Shown: piece after piece, positions 37,612 through 45,795 of the stretch
Numbering within the stretch: position 1 is the first letter of the stretch
Layout: each line of letters opens with the position of its first letter
NCBI RefSeq assembly: GCF_000430525.1
Contig: NZ_AUME01000002.1
Coordinates: 124,001 to 188,000 of the forward strand
Reading direction: 5' to 3'
Length of the DNA: 64,000 bases
DNA from: Prevotella corporis DSM 18810 = JCM 8529
Lineage (GTDB): Bacteria; Bacteroidota; Bacteroidia; Bacteroidales; Bacteroidaceae
Position numbers and translations under genes: made by a program
The notes under the pieces: generated by a model
Told to the model about the DNA's origin: nothing
The model's input: the letters and a program-made list of their open reading frames with translations, nothing else
The model's database searches: none

Positions 37612-38457
37612 TTAGTTCCTGCTCTGTCTTTGGCCACTGATGAGGCCCTTGTCGTACAGTTTCTTGATGAGATAAACACTGATAATCACACCTATTGTTG
37701 CGGCAATGACCGAGCCCTCGGCCCCAAACTCACCGCCGGTGATGTAGTTGTTGCCTTCGATGACTGGGGTGAGGATGCTATCTCCTATGTTATTGCCCGA
37801 CACAGCAAAGCCATAGATGTTGCCCTGCATGTAGTTCCATATCCAATGGATTCCGATTGGCACCCAGAGACTACCTGTATATTTGTAGATGGCTCCGAAA
37901 AAGAAGCCTATTTCGAGAACGATGGCCGTTGCTGACCACCATGTAGTATGGTCGTTGGTGAGGTGGATGAAGCCGAAGGTGATGGCTGAGACGGCTGTTG
38001 CTAGCCAAAAGCCGTATTTCTCGTCGAGCATACGGAAAAGAAATCCGCGGAAAGTGATTTCCTCGCAGGCGGCAACGCTCAGAAAGAAGGCAAAGCCTTG
38101 CAGCTGGGAAATCAGGTCGAAGCGGACGTTGGCTATCCGGTAGGCACCCAGTAGCGCCATGATTAGGACGACAGAGCTGAAGAAGCCGAATCCTATGGCA
38201 AAGCCCTTGAGGATCATGGATGGCATATTGCTCCATTTAAGCTCGTCTGCGCTTCGTTTTTCCACCTTCCATACCCATATTTTGTAGAGCTGTAAAACGG
38301 CGATTGAGAGCAAACTGCAACCTATTATGATGACCGTTGGCGATGTACTTAGCTCGAATGGTACCTCGGCAACGCCTCCTAAGATGATGAAGAGTGCGAA
38401 TCCGAGTACCAGTTTTGTAATCCAGCGAAGATTGTCGATAACCGTCTTTTTGTTCAT
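37612..38457 (-). CDS. CPBP family intramembrane metalloprotease
   Basis: A 281-residue protein with about eight transmembrane helices and the CPBP (Rce1/ABI) motifs. These are EEITFRGFLFRM (motif 1, Glu-Glu and Arg, around residue 135), FGFIHLTND (motif 2, His) and the later IGIHWIWNYMQG (His and Asn). Members cleave prenylated or peptide substrates, but bacterial targets are mostly unknown. It lies between the MazG-like gene and deoC in the same run. Confidence 0.87.
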   Translation of the reverse strand: MNKKTVIDNLRWITKLVLGFALFIILGGVAEVPFELSTSPTVIIIGCSLLSIAVLQLYKIWVWKVEKRSADELKWSNMPSMILKGFAIGFGFFSSVVLIMALLGAYRIANVRFDLISQLQGFAFFLSVAACEEITFRGFLFRMLDEKYGFWLATAVSAITFGFIHLTNDHTTWWSATAIVLEIGFFFGAIYKYTGSLWVPIGIHWIWNYMQGNIYGFAVSGNNIGDSILTPVIEGNNYITGGEFGAEGSVIAATIGVIISVYLIKKLYDKGLISGQRQSRN

Positions 38458-38504
38458 TCTGTTTTTTTATTGTGATTATCAGTTGTGAAAATGAAGTATA
38501 ACGC

Positions 38505-38846
38505 TTAAGAGTTAGTGGGCTTTTCCTTTAGTTTCTCGTTGTTTTTATGCCTTTCCCTGTCGCGGATAGTCTTTTTTTTAAAGCTCTTTTGAAGTTCATC
38601 GGTAAGATTTACACCCGTTTGGTTGGCCAGACAGGTGAGCACCCATAGAATGTCAGCCATCTCTTCGCCTATGTTGGGTCGCTCGCCGGGCTTGAAACTC
38701 TGGTCGCCATAAGTGCGAGCCATCACCCTAGCCAGCTCGCCCACTTCCTCAGTGAGGCACGCCATATTAGTCAACTCACTGAAATAGCGCACACCGTATT
38801 CGTGAATCCATTGATCTACTTGCTTTTGCAATTCATCTATCGTCAT
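38505..38846 (-). CDS. MazG-like nucleotide pyrophosphohydrolase
   Basis: A 113-residue all-alpha NTP pyrophosphohydrolase. The metal site is given by the paired acidic motifs TEEVGELAR (EExxE, about residues 31-39) and GEEMADILW (EExxD, about 62-70). It is close to the housekeeping MazG-like proteins (dCTPase/iMazG type), which clean non-canonical or excess nucleotides. The C-terminal tail is Lys/Arg-rich. It is 22 bp from the small membrane protein gene on its 5' side and 47 bp from the CPBP gene. Confidence 0.9.
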   Translation of the reverse strand: MTIDELQKQVDQWIHEYGVRYFSELTNMACLTEEVGELARVMARTYGDQSFKPGERPNIGEEMADILWVLTCLANQTGVNLTDELQKSFKKKTIRDRERHKNNEKLKEKPTNS

Positions 38847-38868
38847 TGTCTTGTGCGTATGTTGCTCC

Positions 38869-39153
38869 TTAATTGGTGAAGGTATTTAATCCAAATGCGT
38901 AAATCAGGATAAACAAACAAATAATTATCAAAGCGAGGAGGTCGATGATTTTTGTAAATTTCGACATCATACCCCAGTATAACCATAGGTGGGCGGTGAG
39001 GGCTAAGGTGCCAACTCCGACGAAGATGGCTGCCAAGGGAATCGCAGTTTCGCCTATATTCTCGCTGAAATGGGTGAGGAGAGAGGCGGAAATGGCAGTA
39101 ATCAGAGTAATTATTCGGAGACTATCCTCATTGTCTTTGGTTCTGATTTTCAT
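38869..39153 (-). CDS. Unknown small membrane protein, 94 aa
   Basis: No family was recognised. Three hydrophobic segments are visible (about residues 13-30, 34-56 and 66-90), so it is probably a small inner-membrane protein. It lies 22 bp before the MazG-like gene and 71 bp after dtd in a row of same-strand genes, which supports it as real. No catalytic motif is visible. Confidence 0.65.
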   Translation of the reverse strand: MKIRTKDNEDSLRIITLITAISASLLTHFSENIGETAIPLAAIFVGVGTLALTAHLWLYWGMMSKFTKIIDLLALIIICLFILIYAFGLNTFTN

Positions 39154-39224
39154 CTACTTATCGGGCTTATCCATTGCTGAATGTTGTTTCTTTATTCTGT
39201 ATTTTATGTCAGATGTGAGCGTCA

Positions 39225-39677
39225 TTACTCCTTGTTTCTCGTGTCCATGCAGATGGTTACCGGACCATCGTTGAGCAATTCCACCTTCATGTCAGCCCCA
39301 AACTCGCCCGTTCCCACAGGTTTGCCCATCGCCTTGCTCAGTTCCTCGCAGAAATGGTTGTAGAGTGGGATGGCGATTTCATGTTTGGCGGCGTGGATAT
39401 AGCTGGGACGATTGCCCTTTTTGTAGCTCGCCATGAGTGTAAACTGCGACACAACGAGTGCGTCACCTCCTGTTTCCATGATATTCCGGTTCATAACCCC
39501 GTTCTCATCGTCGAATATACGTAGTCCGATGACTTTTCTCACGAGCCAGTCTATATCCTCGTTGCTGTCGTCATCGCCGATACCTAAAAGGATGAGAAAT
39601 CCTTGTTGGATGGCAGATTTCACATTGCCTTCGATCGTAACGGAGGCATTTTTTACGCGTTGGATTACTATTCTCAT
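39225..39677 (-). CDS. dtd: D-aminoacyl-tRNA deacylase
   Basis: A 150-residue enzyme that removes D-amino acids (and Gly from mischarged tRNA) and so protects translation. The family landmarks are IQRVKNASV at the N terminus, the catalytic SQFTLMA segment (about residue 77), GNRPSYIHAA and the cross-subunit Gly-cisPro motif in NDGPVTICMDT. The length is standard. It starts 18 bp after the uvrC stop and is likely co-transcribed. Confidence 0.96.
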   Translation of the reverse strand: MRIVIQRVKNASVTIEGNVKSAIQQGFLILLGIGDDDSNEDIDWLVRKVIGLRIFDDENGVMNRNIMETGGDALVVSQFTLMASYKKGNRPSYIHAAKHEIAIPLYNHFCEELSKAMGKPVGTGEFGADMKVELLNDGPVTICMDTRNKE

Positions 39678-39695
39678 AGCGCAAATATAATCATT

Positions 39696-41540
39696 TTATT
39701 TTGATTGCTCCCCAGAGAGGTGGAAATAATTGTGTATTAATGTAGCTTTTTGTGGTCCAATAACTCCAGTAAGTTCTTGAATGTCAGCGCTTTTTATCCT
39801 TTTTACGGTCTTAAAGTTCTTCAATAGTAGCTCCTTTGATTTCTCACCGATTCCTTTTATCTCATCTAACTCGCTGTGTAGCTGATGCTTGGAGCGTTTG
39901 TTGCGGTGGAATGTAATAGCGAACCGATGCACTTCGTCTTGTATTTGTGTCAGAATTTTGAAGAGTTCGGAGTTTGTTGGCAGTCCTATTGTTTGTGGGG
40001 GAAAGCCAAAGAGCAGTTCGTTTGTGCGGTGTCGGTTGTCCTTGGCAAGGCCAGCGATTGGGATTTGTAGTTGCAACTCGTCCTCAACGACCTCTCTGAC
40101 CACCTCCATCTGGCCTTTTCCGCCATCGGTGATGATGAGGTCGGGTAGGGGTTCCTTAGCTTCTATTATGCGACTGTATCGCCTTCTCACAACTTCTTGC
40201 ATGGAAGCATAGTCGTCTGGTCCGGCAACGGTTCTGATATTGTATTTCCGATAGTCCTTTTTCGAGGGTTTCATCCCCTTATATACGACGCAGCCGGCTA
40301 CGGCATCAGTTCCCGAAATGTTGGAATTGTCGAAACATTCAATATGATAAGGCAACTTCGGCAGTTTGAGTTTCTCCTGTAATTCCTTCATTAATCGAGT
40401 CTGTTTCTGCTCCGGATTCAACTTTTCAGCTCTTTTAAGGCGGTCGAATTTGTACTGTTTGGCATTCATCTCCGACAGCTCCAGCAAGTGTTTCTTGTCC
40501 CCTCGTTGTGGGATAAAGAACTCAGCGTCTTTGATTCGGAAATCCATTTCAAAGGGAACAATAATCTCTTTTGCTGTGCTCTTGAATCGCTTGCGAATGT
40601 CAAGGATAGCCTCGTTGAGCAGCTCGGTGTCTGTTTCGTCCAATTTACGTCGGTATTCGAAGGTAAAGCTCTGATTAATAGCACCGTTAGTCACATGAAT
40701 ATAGTTGATAAAAGCGTTCTTCTTATCGTCATTTACGATAGAGAATACATCAACATCTGATATGGAATAGCTTACGATTTCGCTTTTAGCGGCAAAGTTT
40801 TCGAGTGCTATAAACTGTTGTTTGTAGGCCTCCGCCTCTTCGAATCGAAGCTCCTCGGCGCATTTCTCCATCTTCTGGCGTAACAAGCGTTGAACGTCAC
40901 GGGTGTTACCCTTGAGAATCTGTCGGGCAAGGTCGATGTTTTGCTGATAATCCTCGTACCCTTGCTTCCCAATACATGGTGCACCGCAGTTCCCAAGGTG
41001 ATATTCCAAACAAGGTTTGTACTTCTTCCGCTCAATCCCCTCTTTGGTAATTGGCATCAAACATGTACGAGGCTTATATATTTTTTTGATGATATCGAGA
41101 ATGGCATACATGCTCCCGATATGGCTATACGGACCATAATAGGTGCCATATCGCTTGTTTATGGTTCGAGTCTTGAAGATACGCGGCAAGTATTCGTTGG
41201 TTACACAGATGCTGGGATAGGTCTTGCCGTCTTTCAGTAAAACATTGTACCTCGGTTGATATTGTTTGATGAGCTGATTCTCGATCAACAATGCGTCTTC
41301 CTCCGACTTTACGACTGTGTAAGTTATGTCATGAATCTTCGAAACCAGCACTTTCGTCTTGAACCGGTCAACTTCCTTGTGGAAATAGGAAGATACCCTG
41401 TTCTTTAAGTTCTTCGCCTTGCCGACATAGATAATCGTATGTTGGTCGTCATAGTACTGATACGTGCCTGGTAGTTCAGGCAAGTTCAATGCTATGTTCT
41501 TCAAACGTTCCAAACGTTTCAGGTTTTCTTCCTTTGTCAT
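39696..41540 (-). CDS. uvrC: Excinuclease ABC subunit C
   Basis: A 614-residue nuclease that makes both incisions around lesions in nucleotide excision repair. In order are the N-terminal GIY-YIG domain (LPGTYQYYDDQHTIIYVGKAKNL, shown as LPGTYQYY and IIYVGKAKNL), a Cys-rich linker (CLEYHLGNCGAPC), the UVR motif (LRFEEAEAYKQQF), the RNase H-like 5' incision domain (HIECFDNSNISG and LIITDGGKGQ) and helix-hairpin-helix motifs at the C terminus. A parS site lies 39 bp upstream of the start. Confidence 0.97.
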   Translation of the reverse strand: MTKEENLKRLERLKNIALNLPELPGTYQYYDDQHTIIYVGKAKNLKNRVSSYFHKEVDRFKTKVLVSKIHDITYTVVKSEEDALLIENQLIKQYQPRYNVLLKDGKTYPSICVTNEYLPRIFKTRTINKRYGTYYGPYSHIGSMYAILDIIKKIYKPRTCLMPITKEGIERKKYKPCLEYHLGNCGAPCIGKQGYEDYQQNIDLARQILKGNTRDVQRLLRQKMEKCAEELRFEEAEAYKQQFIALENFAAKSEIVSYSISDVDVFSIVNDDKKNAFINYIHVTNGAINQSFTFEYRRKLDETDTELLNEAILDIRKRFKSTAKEIIVPFEMDFRIKDAEFFIPQRGDKKHLLELSEMNAKQYKFDRLKRAEKLNPEQKQTRLMKELQEKLKLPKLPYHIECFDNSNISGTDAVAGCVVYKGMKPSKKDYRKYNIRTVAGPDDYASMQEVVRRRYSRIIEAKEPLPDLIITDGGKGQMEVVREVVEDELQLQIPIAGLAKDNRHRTNELLFGFPPQTIGLPTNSELFKILTQIQDEVHRFAITFHRNKRSKHQLHSELDEIKGIGEKSKELLLKNFKTVKRIKSADIQELTGVIGPQKATLIHNYFHLSGEQSK

Positions 41541-41578
41541 GTTGTAACTAACTTATGTAAAGCGGTTAAACGCTTGCT

Positions 41579-41594
41579 TGTTCCACGTGGAACA
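41579..41594. promoter_or_regulatory. parS: parS site 1 (ParB-binding centromere)
   Basis: TGTTCCACGTGGAACA is a perfect 16-bp palindrome and fits the bacterial parS consensus TGTTnCACGTGnAACA at every fixed position. ParB-CTP loads here and spreads to organise the origin region. It lies between apt and uvrC in a 176-bp gap. Confidence 0.9.
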
Positions 41595-41716
41595 AAGCGT
41601 GGCCGATTTGGATTCACTTTGTCGTGGGCAAGCTAATGGGATTAGTGCGATAGTCAAATGACATCCAAAGGTTGCGGGATTAGTGCTTGTTCACTGAAGC
41701 AATAATCAGATGAATG

Positions 41717-42247
41717 TCAGAATTTGAGAAGCGATGTTATCTCAATGTCCTTGTCAAAGCAATCTCTACTGTTAGGAAACTCCTCATGCAGTTCGATGAT
41801 AAAGTTGCAATACACTCTCTTAGGATTGAACTTTTTGACAAGATCGCATGCGGCTTTCATCGTTCCTCCTGTAGCCAATAGGTCGTCGTGCAGAAGAATC
41901 ACATCGTTTTCGTTGATGGCATCCTTGTGGATTTCTATTGTATCGATACCGTATTCCTTAGCATAGCTCTCTTGAACGGTCTCGCAAGGTAGCTTGCCGG
42001 GCTTGCGACAGAGGACGATACCTGCCCCAAGTCTGAGCGCAAGAGCAGAAGACATCACGAATCCCCGACTTTCGATGCCCACAATCTTAGTGATTCCTTT
42101 GTCTTTATAGATGTCGTACATCTCGTCGGTTATCTCTCTCAAGGCCTCTGGTGATTTAAAGAGGGTTGTGACATCACGAAAATTAACTCCTTTGATAGGC
42201 CAATCTGGAATACATCTCAGATTATCAAGTAATATTTTACTGTTCAT
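41717..42247 (-). CDS. apt: Adenine phosphoribosyltransferase
   Basis: A 176-residue salvage enzyme that makes AMP from adenine and PRPP. The PRPP motif is LLHDDLLATGGTMKAA (residues about 120-135), preceded by KIVGIESRGFVMSSALA and the flexible loop around ETVQESYAKEYG. The length is normal. It is flanked by the two parS sites, one on each side. Confidence 0.96.
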   Translation of the reverse strand: MNSKILLDNLRCIPDWPIKGVNFRDVTTLFKSPEALREITDEMYDIYKDKGITKIVGIESRGFVMSSALALRLGAGIVLCRKPGKLPCETVQESYAKEYGIDTIEIHKDAINENDVILLHDDLLATGGTMKAACDLVKKFNPKRVYCNFIIELHEEFPNSRDCFDKDIEITSLLKF

Positions 42248-42280
42248 TTTCAGTTAGTTGTATGATTGTTTTCTTTTATT

Positions 42281-42296
42281 TGTTTCACGTGAAACT
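42281..42296. promoter_or_regulatory. parS: parS site 2 (one mismatch)
   Basis: TGTTTCACGTGAAACT differs from the perfect palindrome TGTTTCACGTGAAACA only at the last base. It lies in the 58-bp gap between mnmG and apt, 702 bp from parS site 1. Confidence 0.88.
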
Positions 42297-42305
42297 ATAT
42301 ATTCC

Positions 42306-44177
42306 CTATCTTCCCATCAGCACGAGCAGAACATTTATGTCGCTTGGACTGACCCCTGGAATGCGGCTTGCTTGGGCTAATGTCTCAGGTTGTATGCGTT
42401 CCAATTTCTGTCGGCATTCGGTTGACAGGTCATGAATCTTGTTATAGTCGAAGTGACCTTTTATTTTGATGTCCTCCAGACGATGCATTTTCTCTGCGAA
42501 GGTTCGCTCCCGCTCGATGTAACCTTTATATTTCATCTTTATTTCGGCAGCTTCGGAAATTTCGTGCTTTCGGTTTTTCGACGCTTCCAATATTTCTTTG
42601 AGCTTTGGAATCTGCTTTGCCAATTCTTCAATGCTAATTCCTGGACGCGCAATCAGATCAACAACCTTAACAGTTGAGTGGAGTGGGGAGCTGCCGATGC
42701 TTTCCAAATAGCCGTTGATATCGTTTGGTTTGACAGCATTTTTCTCACAAAAGCCGATGATTCTGGCGATATTTTCTTTCTTTTCTACCCACCAGTCATA
42801 TCTCTCTCTTGTTGCAATTCCTAATTCATAGGCCTTCTCCGTGAGTCTGGCATCAGCATCATCCTGTCGCAAAAGTATTCGGTATTCTGCCCTTGATGTG
42901 AACATTCGATAGGGTTCATCGACACCTTTAGTGGTCAAATCGTCGATGAGTACGCCGATATAGCTCTCGTCTCGTTTCATGATAAACGGGTCTTTGCCTG
43001 AGCATAGGTGGGCTGCATTGATGCCGGCCACCAATCCTTGTCCACCAGCTTCCTCATATCCTGTTGTTCCATTCACCTGTCCTGCGAAGAATAATCCTTC
43101 AATAATCTTCGATTCCAACGAAGGTTTCAGTTGCGTTGGGTCGAAGTAATCGTACTCAATGGCATATCCTGGCCGATAGATTTTCGCATCTCTCAACGCT
43201 GGTATCTTGTGTATGGCCTCCAGTTGGATTTCCCATGGCATACTTGATGAAAACCCGTTCAGGTACATTTCGTTTGTGTCGGTACCCTCAGGTTCGAGGA
43301 AAAGCGGGTGAGTAGGTTTGTCGGGGAATATGACGAGCTTTGTTTCGATAGACGGACAGTAGCGTGGTCCTGTGCTTTGAATTTGTCCGTTGAAGAGCGG
43401 AGAGTCTGCAATTCCCGACCTTAGAATCTCGTGTGATTCCTCGTTGGTGGAGCAAGTCCAACACGGCAGTTGAGGCAACTTCCTCACTTTATTAAGATAA
43501 GAGAAGTGGTGATAGTCGTTTTCGCCCGGCTGTTCTTCCATTTCGTCGAAGTGAACCGACCGTTTGTCTATGCGTACCGGTGTACCCGTTTTCATTCGCA
43601 AACTCCTTATCCCCCAACGTGTTATACTTTCCGTAAAGTTATGTACGGCCAACTCGGCGCATCGTCCACCCTCCACCTGCCGGTGTCCGATGTGCATCAG
43701 TCCGTTTAGGAACGTTCCAGCTGACACTATCACTGCTTTGGCAAATATTTCAATACCCCATATTGTCCTGATACCCATCACTTTATTATCCTTTACAAGC
43801 AATTCGTCGGCTTGGTCTTGAATAATGTCGAGGTTGTCGGTATGGTCAAGTGTTCTTTTCCATTCCGAAATGAATTTCTCGCGGTCGCATTGAGCTCTCG
43901 GACTCCACACTGCTGGTCCTTTAGAGCGGTTAAGCATGCGGAATTGGATGGCAGTTGCGTCAGTGATAAGTCCCATATAACCTCCGAGTGCATCTATTTC
44001 CCTGACTATTTGGCCTTTGGCAATTCCCCCAATGGCAGGATTGCAGCTCATTTGCGCAATCTTGTTCATGTCCATTGTAACCAAACATGTCTTTGCACCC
44101 ATGTTTGCTGCCGCCGTTGCTGCTTCGCAACCTGCGTGTCCGCCACCTATTACAAGTATATCATACCTGAAATTCAT
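42306..44177 (-). CDS. mnmG: tRNA uridine-5-carboxymethylaminomethyl synthesis enzyme MnmG (GidA)
   Basis: A 623-residue FAD protein that, with MnmE, modifies the wobble uridine (cmnm5U34) of certain tRNAs. The N-terminal Rossmann motif is VIGGGHAGCEAA, followed by CNPAIGGIAKGQIVREIDAL, the catalytic-type Cys in the PQLPCWTCSTNEE loop, and GQVNGTTGYEEAGGQGLVAG. The C-terminal MnmE-binding helices are complete. It is the first gene of the minus-strand run to deoC. Its position beside parS sites recalls the gidA-parS-oriC neighbourhood of many bacteria. Confidence 0.97.
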   Translation of the reverse strand: MNFRYDILVIGGGHAGCEAATAAANMGAKTCLVTMDMNKIAQMSCNPAIGGIAKGQIVREIDALGGYMGLITDATAIQFRMLNRSKGPAVWSPRAQCDREKFISEWKRTLDHTDNLDIIQDQADELLVKDNKVMGIRTIWGIEIFAKAVIVSAGTFLNGLMHIGHRQVEGGRCAELAVHNFTESITRWGIRSLRMKTGTPVRIDKRSVHFDEMEEQPGENDYHHFSYLNKVRKLPQLPCWTCSTNEESHEILRSGIADSPLFNGQIQSTGPRYCPSIETKLVIFPDKPTHPLFLEPEGTDTNEMYLNGFSSSMPWEIQLEAIHKIPALRDAKIYRPGYAIEYDYFDPTQLKPSLESKIIEGLFFAGQVNGTTGYEEAGGQGLVAGINAAHLCSGKDPFIMKRDESYIGVLIDDLTTKGVDEPYRMFTSRAEYRILLRQDDADARLTEKAYELGIATRERYDWWVEKKENIARIIGFCEKNAVKPNDINGYLESIGSSPLHSTVKVVDLIARPGISIEELAKQIPKLKEILEASKNRKHEISEAAEIKMKYKGYIERERTFAEKMHRLEDIKIKGHFDYNKIHDLSTECRQKLERIQPETLAQASRIPGVSPSDINVLLVLMGR

Positions 44178-44198
44178 CTTTTTGCCTTATTTTTTTTG

Positions 44199-44206
44199 CA
44201 AAAGTA
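44199..44206 (-). promoter_or_regulatory. -7 element of mnmG
   Basis: TACTTTTG on the minus strand fits TAnnTTTG and is about 22 bp upstream of the mnmG start. No -33 TTTG at the right distance was found. Confidence 0.5.
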
Positions 44207-44485
44207 AGCAATTTAATTGAAAGTATCCGTAAATATTTCTTATTATTAGACTTGATGACCTCTGTATAATAATGTGAGCCATCGGCTTATAACCATTCAA
44301 CAGATGATTTTACACATCTTTTCGATTAGCGGGTGGGAGAAGGTGAGTGACGGGCATTAATGTTGAATATACAGTATCTTTGAAAAGAGTTTTGATCTCC
44401 TTTGACATCCTTTTATTTTACAAAATTCAATTTTTCTGTTTCATTTTTAATAGACAGATATATAGCGACTTATAAAACTATCCTA

Positions 44486-44568
44486 AAAAGCTGACCTTTT
44501 GTGATGTCATAGCTGACCTTTTGTGACGTCATAGCTGACCTTTTGCACTGTCATAGCTGAGTCTTTAT
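44486..44568. repeat. 22-bp-period palindromic array 6 (4 units)
   Basis: The most regular array. Cores AGCTGACC at 44489, 44511 and 44533 and a decayed AGCTGAGT at 44555 are at exact 22-bp steps, all in one orientation, with CTTTTGTG or CTTTTGCAC arms. ATTATTTTACAATCTACGG follows at about 44583. It lies between divergent genes. Confidence 0.9.
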
Positions 44569-44908
44569 CCGCTGTTTTTGAAATTATTTTACAATCTACG
44601 GCCAAATCCGATTAAAATAGTGATAATTCCCTGTAAGTGCAACGACTATTGACGAGAGAATGAAAGTCAAGACATGCATGAATGATCAGTACTCTGGACT
44701 GATAATTTCAATCCTTTCCCGCTGGCTAACATCTTGTAAGTGAATCTTTGAATATTGTATATATTTGTTCCGCTTTATCATCATCCTTTTGATTCTTTGT
44801 AAGTGCCGTGGTTTAGCCACTTTACTGATAGTTTTACATTTCTTGTTTAGAAATTGTCAATATAGTGTGTTTAGCGTGTCATGAAGCCTTGCTTTTTAGT
44901 CAAAAAAC

Positions 44909-44939
44909 TTTGTTTTATCATTAAAATGTAGTATTTTTG
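44909..44939 (+). promoter_or_regulatory. Promoter of the frdCAB operon
   Basis: TTTG (44909-44912), a 19-bp spacer and TATTTTTG (44932-44939) match the consensus exactly. The leader to the start at 45078 is long (about 130 bases). It begins with a small stem, AATACC (44960-44965) and GGTATT (44974-44979), which might modulate expression. Confidence 0.8.
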
Positions 44940-45077
44940 CAGCACAGAAAGACCCTATGAATACCAATACGTGGGTATTATTCGTTTAAAAATAGTTAAA
45001 ACACCTATTTGCGAAAGCTTCATGTATTATCGAGGAAATTAATTCTAACAGTTTAAATATTTAAAATCAAAACATTT

Positions 45078-45767
45078 ATGTGGTTAATCAATTCATCCAT
45101 CGGTAGAAAGGTTGTGATGTCCGTAACCGGCATTGCTCTTATTCTATTCCTGACATTCCACATGTCGATGAATGTTGTTGCGTTGTTCTCAGGCGAGGCT
45201 TACAACATGATTTGTGAGTTCCTGGGTGCCAATTGGTATGCAGTCGTTGCTACAATTGGACTTGGAGCATTGACAGTGTGTCATATTGTTTACGCGTTTA
45301 TTCTGACAGCGCAGAACCGTCGTGCACGTGGTAACGAGCGTTATGAAGTTTCCGCTTCACAACCAATGGTAGAGTGGGCTTCAAAGAACATGTTGGTGCT
45401 GGGTATCATTATCCTTTTGGGTCTGGTACTCCACTTCTTCAACTTCTGGTACAACATGATGTTTGCTGAACTCTTCCATGTTGCCGATCCATTGGGCGAC
45501 CCTACTAACGGTTTCGGTTACATCAAGGAGACATTTGCCAATCCAGTATTCGTCGTTCTCTATGTCATTTGGCTTGTTGCCATCTGGTTCCATCTCTCAC
45601 ATGGTTTCTGGAGCGCCATGCAGACCATTGGTATCAATGGCAAGGTGTGGTTCAACCGCTGGAGAATCATAGGTTTGGTTTACACAACCCTTCTCATGCT
45701 CGGCTTCTTGGTTGTTGTTCTTGCATTCGCATTTGGCTGCGCACCAAGTCTTTGCTGTGTTGCTTAA
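45078..45767 (+). CDS. frdC: Succinate dehydrogenase/fumarate reductase cytochrome b subunit
   Basis: A 229-residue membrane anchor with five helices, the single-subunit diheme type found with Bacteroidota and epsilonproteobacterial fumarate reductases. His residues that can ligate heme are seen in LTFHMSMNV, LTVCHIVYAF, GLVLHFFNFW and WFHLSHGFW. It passes electrons between menaquinol and FrdB. The ATG follows an A-rich stretch, as is usual here. It is 28 bp from frdA and is the first gene of the operon. Confidence 0.93.
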   Translation: MWLINSSIGRKVVMSVTGIALILFLTFHMSMNVVALFSGEAYNMICEFLGANWYAVVATIGLGALTVCHIVYAFILTAQNRRARGNERYEVSASQPMVEWASKNMLVLGIIILLGLVLHFFNFWYNMMFAELFHVADPLGDPTNGFGYIKETFANPVFVVLYVIWLVAIWFHLSHGFWSAMQTIGINGKVWFNRWRIIGLVYTTLLMLGFLVVVLAFAFGCAPSLCCVA

Positions 45768-45795
45768 TTCATAATATTTAGAAAAGTACAAGATT

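Larger units (their letters stand above)
44178..45077. other. 900-bp divergent gap between mnmG and frdC
   Basis: It marks a clean strand switch: ten genes to its left (35.2-44.2 kb) are all minus and eleven to its right (45.1-55.0 kb) are all plus. It contains the mnmG and frd promoters and 22-bp array 6. Only weak DnaA-box-like sequences are seen (for example TTTTACACA at 44309-44317), so it is a poorer origin candidate than 1972-2463. No gene is recognised. Confidence 0.55.
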
